Below are positions 15,137-22,200 of a stretch of DNA of 23,557 nt, in pieces. A program made the translations under genes and the position numbers. The DNA comes from JAKQEM01 sp964391185 (lineage in GTDB: Bacteria; Patescibacteriota; Gracilibacteria; Peribacterales; Peribacteraceae), in the NCBI GenBank assembly GCA_964391185.1, contig CAYMIX010000014.1, positions 1-23,557 of the forward strand, in the 5' to 3' direction. Each line of letters starts with the position of its first letter. Position 1 is the stretch's first letter. The notes beneath the pieces were generated by a model that was not told the origin of the DNA, did no database searches, and worked only from the letters and a program-made list of their open reading frames with translations.

Positions 15137-15165
15137 AGAATATCAGGCAAAAGAGCGTTCGTCAC
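15137..15165 (-). promoter_or_regulatory. Promoter of ftsH
   Basis: Minus-strand TGA-TATTCT is an extended -10 element with TATTCT at 15142-15137, and GTGACG at 15165-15160 (4 of 6 to TTGACA) sits at an optimal 17-bp spacing. The -10 ends 6 nt before an in-frame ATC at 15130, the same spacing as at other genes here. Confidence 0.5.
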
Positions 15166-15205
15166 GAAACTTAGGACGTATCTCTTGCTGAACTATGACT
15201 GGGCA

Positions 15206-15252
15206 GTTAATTCGTTAACGCGATCCCTCGGATTAACGAATTAACGCGTTAA
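15206..15252. repeat. Long AT-rich inverted repeat and nested palindrome
   Basis: GTTAATTCGTTAA (15206-15218) pairs perfectly with TTAACGAATTAAC (15233-15245): a 13-bp stem around a 14-nt GC-rich loop. It overlaps a second perfect palindrome, TTAACGCGTTAA (15241-15252), which includes the stop codon of the upstream minus-strand gene. It could end the upstream operon or bind a regulator of ftsH; no T-run follows on either strand, so a standard terminator is not supported. Confidence 0.6.
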
Positions 15253-15743
15253 CGAGTATATCCAGCTTTTTGAGCACTAATTTCGTCAGGGAAATATACT
15301 CTGTTTTCGATAGACAGATTCTGTGCTGATGCAGACTCCACCGGATAGTATTTTTTACCACGTCTGGATGCAACAAAATACATACCTTCAGGCACGTGAA
15401 TAGTAATAACGTTCGTCAGTAGTGCATTATCACGAATCGCAAATGATCCATCTTCTTCTATGGCAATAATCTTCCCTCTGCCAACTAATCGAATATTGCC
15501 AAGAGTGGACCCGACGAGTTCGCCATTGCGAATACCTTCAATACGCACAACAGGAACGTCACTCCCTGTTTGCGTATCTTCAACGATCTGCAGCGATGCA
15601 TCGGAACGTACAACCCATGCAGAAGCAACGGAGCCAGTAAACACACCAAGGGAAAGTGTCAGCAAAAAAGCTGGCAACGAGAAACGGCACACTTCGACCA
15701 ATGTGGAGGAAGCATGCCGCTGGGAGGGCGATTGTTCAGTCAC
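15249..15743 (-). CDS. Single-span membrane protein with Cys-less Ada-like C-terminal module
   Basis: A 164-aa protein with a short cytosolic N-terminus, one membrane span (about 21-43) and an exposed domain of about 120 residues. The final 43 residues (YFVASRRGKKYYPVESASAQ, then RVYFPDEISAQKAGYTR) resemble the small 'VGSKNSxKYHxPxC...AGYxPxxxC' module, related to the Ada zinc-binding fold, that CPR membrane proteins often carry. Here the metal-binding Cys positions are missing and the protein stops at AGYTR. Function is unknown. It starts with GTG 3 nt after the stop of the preceding gene, so the two are cotranscribed. An inverted repeat lies directly at its stop. Confidence 0.8.
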   Translation of the reverse strand: MTEQSPSQRHASSTLVEVCRFSLPAFLLTLSLGVFTGSVASAWVVRSDASLQIVEDTQTGSDVPVVRIEGIRNGELVGSTLGNIRLVGRGKIIAIEEDGSFAIRDNALLTNVITIHVPEGMYFVASRRGKKYYPVESASAQNLSIENRVYFPDEISAQKAGYTR

Positions 15744-15746
15744 GTT

Positions 15747-16151
15747 TTACCGAGCGTCGTCTTTCGCTGCTGGCTCTTCGATCTGGACCGGTACTACATC
15801 GAGAATCTTATTCTCATTTTCGCGGTACAAAATCGCGCGCGTTGGCGTGACGATGAGATAATCACCATTCTCTGCCTTGTTGTAGAATGGATTGTTCTGA
15901 CGAAGTTTGATGACATCAACGATCGTTGCCACGGTTGGCTCAACAGATGTATCGATATCCATGAGCTCCTGAACTTTTTGGACGATAGAGCGTGCGCGCT
16001 CCTGATTCTCCTGCGTGTTTCCCTGGAGCTGTTCCAAACGAACGGTCAGGTTCTTCAGCTCGCGCTGAGCTGAGCGGCGCTGTGTATCAAGTACAACAAC
16101 AAGAACAACCAATACAATAAGAAGAACCGGAAGAAGTGCTTTAAATTTCAT
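15747..16151 (-). CDS. Single-span coiled-coil membrane protein (CPR-type hypothetical)
   Basis: From ATG 16151 the protein has 134 aa: a membrane segment at residues 5-21 (ALLPVLLIVLVVLVVVL), a coiled coil (about 24-66), and a C-terminal module with NPFYNKAENGDYLIVTPTRA followed by ILYRENENKILDVVPV. That ending is a pattern I associate with small Patescibacteria membrane proteins of unknown function. The frame stays open to 16280, but the extra residues are Cys-rich and not signal-like, so the internal ATG directly before the membrane segment is chosen. It forms an operon with the next gene (3-nt spacing) and lies 144 bp downstream of the giant fibre gene on the same strand. Confidence 0.8.
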   Translation of the reverse strand: MKFKALLPVLLIVLVVLVVVLDTQRRSAQRELKNLTVRLEQLQGNTQENQERARSIVQKVQELMDIDTSVEPTVATIVDVIKLRQNNPFYNKAENGDYLIVTPTRAILYRENENKILDVVPVQIEEPAAKDDAR

Positions 16152-16163
16152 GATATGGGCGGG

Positions 16164-16187
16164 AAAATCGGCTCCAAACAGAGCACC
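16164..16187 (-). terminator. Possible weak terminator after the fibre gene
   Basis: On the minus strand GGtGCTC-TGTTTG-GAGCC (16187-16170) can form a six-pair stem with one bulge, followed by GATTTT. It lies in the spacer between the fibre gene stop and the next start, so it could limit read-through. The stem is short and the T-tract has only four T. Confidence 0.3.
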
Positions 16188-16295
16188 GTGTTCGCAGCTT
16201 AGGAAACACGAGAAACGAGCGCAAGAATATATAATGATAGAATCAACCTCTTCGCAAGTAGTTCTTGACGCAGCTACCAAAGCTGTATTCTCACG

Positions 16296-19200
16296 TTATT
16301 GCAGGATAATCATCGATTCTTCGCTATGTGCCGATGAAAAGGACTCTGCTTCAGTGCTTTGCTCCATGAAAGCAGAGGACTCTGAAGAGCTGCTTGCTTC
16401 GCTAGTGCTTTCTTCTGATGAGGATTCAGAGGAAGCAAAGGATGCGGAAGATGTAGAGGAGCTTGATAACACAAATTCTTCTGAATCCTCTGACTCTTCT
16501 GTTTCTTCTGACTCTTCGGTTGCGTTTGCAGCGTGCGCCCAAGAAGCTTCGACAGTAGCCGCATCCTCCGTCACCATCTTCTCATATCCATCAGGAAGCG
16601 TGAGCATCGCCGGTGTGATGTTCGTGTTCCACAAGAAGGTGATCATCAGGTCTGGGTGCGTCCAGGTATAACCATCGTGATAACGGCTGCAGCTGAGAGG
16701 CTGACCTGTTTCATCGAGCAATGTGACATTGCGGATACATGCGTTCCACGCGATGTTGGTGGAAACTGGAATTCCTTTGGTATCAATCGGGAAGATTAAT
16801 TGATCATCAACGCTGAGCTGCATGGTATTGATCTGGTCTGTATCAGTTCCAAGTGCGTGCCATCCAAAGATGATGTCCTGAGAAGCAGGCGCAGCAAGGC
16901 TGAGAGTGAATCCTGTTTGCGTTGTCGTGCTCACGGCATAGAGCACCGGCACGTTTGGAGATGCAGTCACCACCGGTGTTGCGTGGAATCCTGTGCCGAA
17001 GTTCACTGTCACGGATGTTCCAGTTTTTGGAATCATCGCATAACCAGCATGCTTGTTGGAAACAATAAGTTCGCCGTGGATTTCGACGTCACCGAGGAAT
17101 CGAGCGAGACCTTCGATGGTGATATCACCAAGGACAAAGAGTGACTTCGCAACGATGAGACGTTCCATGGACACTGCGCCCGAACCGAAGTCTACAGTCG
17201 CACCGGAACCCATCACGAGAGAGTGGTTGATAGTGAGAGTTCCATCGATGACTGCACCGGATGAAACGCGGATTTCAGATGCATCGAGCAATCCATTCAT
17301 CACCAATCCCCCATCAATGGTGAGACCATTTGGTACGAAGAGTGATGCAGCGTTGAGTGCGCCATCGATGTACAAGTCGCCGCCGATGCGAGCGTCGCCG
17401 CCAGTGACCAATGTCTCATCAAGTTCTAACGTCGCAGCTGCGAGACGTGAGTTACGAGCCATGAGTGCGCCACTCGATTCTTCTGACTCGACTCTCGTAA
17501 CTGTTCCGGATTGAGACTTCAGCAATGCTATCTCACCCTTCATGAGATCTACTTCCGCTCTCAGATCTTCGATCGACTGCGCCTGGTTGTTGATTGCCGT
17601 AATCTGACGTTCGACTTCGGCCGATATCTGATCATCGACATTGAGATCCTGGAGAGCACCCGCGACCATCAGCTCGACTTCGTCTTCGATCTCCATGTTC
17701 GCAACCGTCTGGAGAACTTTTTCCTCGACCGCATCAACGGTGAGGGAAGAGTTGCGGCGGGAAATTAATACATTCACAACAGAGGTGTCACCCTGAGATC
17801 CATCGAAAGGCTCGAGTGCGACGCCAACGGTCGATTCACCAGCGTGAGCGCGACGTGCGTAACCAGGAATGCTTGCTGCAGTGAGCTGGTCGCCTGGGCG
17901 AATCGGTTCATTGTTTTCGATCATCACCTTCGTAGGCACCTGACCGATGAGACCAATGAGATAGTAACCCGGAGGCATGATGCCATCGGCACCGGTGATC
18001 ACGTTACCAACGAACGCTGGGTTCGTAGATGCGATACCCATCAGGTTTGTATCGGCATCATTGGCACAAATTTTCACAGCGTTCTTGCGTGTAACATCGA
18101 TACAGACAACATCACCCTGCTTAATTTTATCTGTGGAGAAGAACCATTCCGCGTAGTCGGCACCGCCGGAGCTGTACGCATTATCGGAAATGACCGCTCC
18201 GTTCGCCTGTATGCGTAGTACGCGGTTTTCGTTAGAACTGACATCGCTGAAGATCTGGAATACATTGCCTGTTGCATCACTGCGTTCACTTTCGAGCGTC
18301 ATGAGAATACCGGTGTTCGAAGCGAAGGTAAGTGCACCTGTTCCTGTGCGTGAAAGTTTTGTATCGAAGAGTCCCCGCTTTCCGAATGTAATAGCAGGAG
18401 CAAGTTCACCACTTTCTGTGTAGCTATCCAAAGCTAGAGCGGTAGCACCACTGGAGAAGATGTATGTACCAGTCTGGAACTCTGCAGCGACGATCGTTGC
18501 CGCGCCAGAACCTGTACGATTGTTGGACTCAATCACGAGCGCTCCAGATGTAGAAAGCATTGTGGAAGCATAGATGCGAGAACCCGACATTGTTCCTCGG
18601 ACTTCGAGCGCCAGGCTCGTATGGAATATCGCATTTTTAAAGCCTGGTGCGATGAGCACCCCACCGCTAATGGAGAGTGCGGCATTCGTGACAGGTGTTG
18701 ACGTATTGATACCGATGTTACGGTTGGCATTGAGGTAGAACACCGGCTCCGAATCATCTTTCATACCCCGAACGACGAAAAGATCTTTCTGTGTCGGTGA
18801 AACACTATATGCAGTAGGTCCTTTCGTGACGTTCGATCCATTCGCGTGGAAGCGAATATAATACTTCGACATAAGTTCAGCATTCAATGATGTTGCATTC
18901 CAGTTTCCAGGTGGCTCGAAGTGAATGGATCCACTTGGGCTTGTGAGATTCGTTGCATTCACATCAAACCCAATCGTTCCCCACGAAGAACCATTCCAGT
19001 ACTCACCTACGAGATCCAAACTCGAAGCTCTTGTTGCCATCACAAAGGTAACAATAGAGAATGGCTTCACAGAACCGACGTAGAAGTAATCGTTACTTGG
19101 GTTTTCTGTCGCAAAAATTGTCAGAGGAGTACCTGATGTTGTTGCTGCAAGCGACGTGTAATCCGTTAAGCCAGTCGAGTTATCGTTATCGGTGTCATGC

Positions 19201-22200
19201 CAGACTGCATCAAATGCACTCTGTGCGACAACGAAACTTCCGCTTGTCGTAATCTGGTTTGGACCGGAACGGAAGATATTCGCGTCGAATGTTCCTCTAT
19301 AACCAAAGAGGATATGCGGATTTTGATTCGCATTCATCGTTGGCATATCGATGCGCAAACCCGGTCGCGTCGTGGCTTCGCTATCGATATCGAGTGCGAC
19401 GCCGTTCCCGTTCATGTCGATGAAGAGTCCAGATCCAGAAGCATCCTGTTGCAATTTAAGCACCGTCGTATTGCTTGCGGAAGCGTGATCATTGATAACC
19501 GACATGAGGCTGCGAATTGCCGTGCTGTTGGAATTGGAAATCAAACGCATCAACTGACCAGTTGTTAATGCATTTGCACCATTGATATCAAGACCGATAC
19601 CCGTGGTGAGAAGTGGTGCATTGATGTTGAAGACATCGGTTGTTGTTGAGCGGCTAAGAATATCCAATGCTGTGCCATTGCCTGTTTGATGAACATACAC
19701 TCCTGTTCCCGTTGTACTATTGAAAATCTTGAGTTGGCTTCCGGACATGACACCCACCACTTCGAGAAGCGTGTTAGCATCGATGGTTCCCGGCGTGCCG
19801 CCGTTCTGGATCATGAGACCGCCGGTCATCGTGTCACCCGCGACATTCACGTAACGAGAATCACTGAGACGAAGGACGCCACCAGAGAAAGATGATGTTC
19901 CTACTTCTGGTGTGCCGGCGCCACCGGTTTGATCGGTACCACAACTGAAGCGGCCGGTCGTCGCATCCCAAAGCAACTTCGATGAAGCGCCTGTGTCACA
20001 GTCCGAGAGGCCAGCACCACGGATGCTTGTTCCGACGAAGAGCGATGCACCAGACATTGCTCCTTCAACCACGAGTGAACCAGATGAACGGAGCGCGTCT
20101 TTCGCGTACAGAACGCTACCAGAAACAGTCCCAATGACTTCAAGCTTTGCATCTGGCAACAGGGTCCCGATACCGATGCGGTCCGTAGAAGCATCAAGAA
20201 CAAAGAGCGCAGCATCCGTATCTCCCTCCATGCGAATATCAACATTGCGTCCTGCTTCATTAAATATCGTCGCACCGCTCCACGTTACACTCATAACGGA
20301 AGTAGAACCGGAGCCTACATACAATCCCTTTCCGAAACTTGCTTCGCCCGCGACCTGCATGGACTGATGAACAAACAGGCCTCCTTCCAATGACATATCT
20401 ACTCCGTCAATTCTGCCTCGGGCGGCCAGGTTTGTAAGCTCCAATCCACCTACCTCAAGCTGCTGAATATATGCTCCGCCCAAGTCTACAATCGCGGCGC
20501 GCTGCGAAGAGAATTGCGCTAGATACGCGTAGCGTCCTTGAACCGCAATGCGATGAACGGTCTGCGATGAACCAACGGTTGCAGTTCCAACCAATAGCGG
20601 GCTTGTTGGTGTGCTGATATCAACAACATTGAGCTTTCCGGCCGTTGTTGAAACATATGCATATCTGCCTTGGACGAAAATACCCGTCAAGCCTGATGTG
20701 AGTGATACGGATCCCACGGATGCAGCACTTGCTGGATTGCTTACGTCAATCACATGCAATGTTGAAGATCCAACAACATACGCATATCGACCGATAACCG
20801 CCACATCGCTTGCGGATGAAAGACTGGAAACAGTGCTGCGAACAGTAGGAGAAGCGGGGTTTTGCACATCAATCACCTGCATAGTTCCACCGGCAGAGTC
20901 AACCGTGTAGAGATATCTACCCTGAAGTGCAAGGTTGGGCACGACATCAGTCGTGGCAACGCTTGCAAGCGAAGCAGGTGCAGCGGGATTGCGCACATCA
21001 AAAACATATGTCGCATCTCCCACATCGGCTCCGCCATACAAATAACCACCCATCACAACCATGTCATACATTTCTGAGGCTGAAACCGATCCAATGAGCG
21101 CAGGCGCTTTGATATTTGAAATATCGTAGACACGCAGTGCGCTGCTCGTGGACACGTACAGATATCTACCCTGAACGGCTATAGAAAAAATGCCGCTGAT
21201 GGACGCGGAATGAATCAAGACAGGAGCATGTGGATTCGTCACGTCAAAAATGTCCAATGTGCCGTTACTTGTGACGAACATATATCTTCCTTGTATTGCA
21301 ATAGACCGTGAGGAGATTGCCGATGTAGAAATCGTGCTGAGCACCTTCGTTGGAACGACGCCGGCAACATGCAACTGTGTGATTGGCCTGTTCGTGCCAA
21401 TCCCAATCGCACCGGAAGATGCAGCTGTTGTCCCACTTCCTGCGGCATCAATATAGAGAAGATTCGCATTCTTGTAGCCACCAATGCGGAAATCAACATT
21501 GTTACTATTTGCATTCATCACTACAGCTCCAGACAGGGAGTAGTTGATATTCCCACCGGCAAGATTCAAAGACTGTCCGGAACCTGTGCTTTCCCAAACT
21601 AATGTTCCCGAGGAAGCCAAAGTCTTTTGTGCGCGGATGACTGCGCCAGAGATGCTGTTGATGACATTGAGACCGATGGTGTTTGCGTTGCCGCCGGTGA
21701 TATTTACCGTAAGCACTCCTGTCATCGTTCCGCCAGCTGTGCGGAGGTAACGTGCGTCACCAATCGTGAGAACGTTTCCAGAGCCGAAGCTATTTGATGA
21801 AACTGCTCCACAGGAGAAGCGACCTGTGGTGTCATCCCACTTAAGCGCTTGTGTGGAAAGATCACAATCAGAGAGTCCTGCGCCGCGGAGTGATGTTGCG
21901 ACGTAGAGAGATGCACCGGACATCGCACCTTCGACGACAAGTGTGCCAGATGAGGCGAGTGTTGTTTTTGCGTAGATCAACGAACCGGAAACAGTGTTGA
22001 AGCGAACGAGTGCACCAGTGATTGTTGTATTCAAGGAGAAGCTCGTACCATTCAATGAAAGATTTTGTCCGGCTGTATAGGTTGTATCGCTGTCAGTTCC
22101 ACAACTGAAGCGACCGGATGTTGCATCCCAGTTCAGGGTTTGGTTTGCAGCGTCACAATCGGTGAGACCTGCTCCGTTGATCGAGCTTGCGACGTAGAGA

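Noticed and set aside
16152..16280. N-terminal extension of the 134-aa membrane protein to 16280
   Set aside because: The added residues are Cys-rich, unlike a signal or cytosolic tail, and the internal ATG lies directly before a clean membrane segment.
16533..18423. Plus-strand open frames opposite the fibre gene
   Set aside because: Low-complexity translations that mirror the repeat codons of the minus-strand gene; no start signals.
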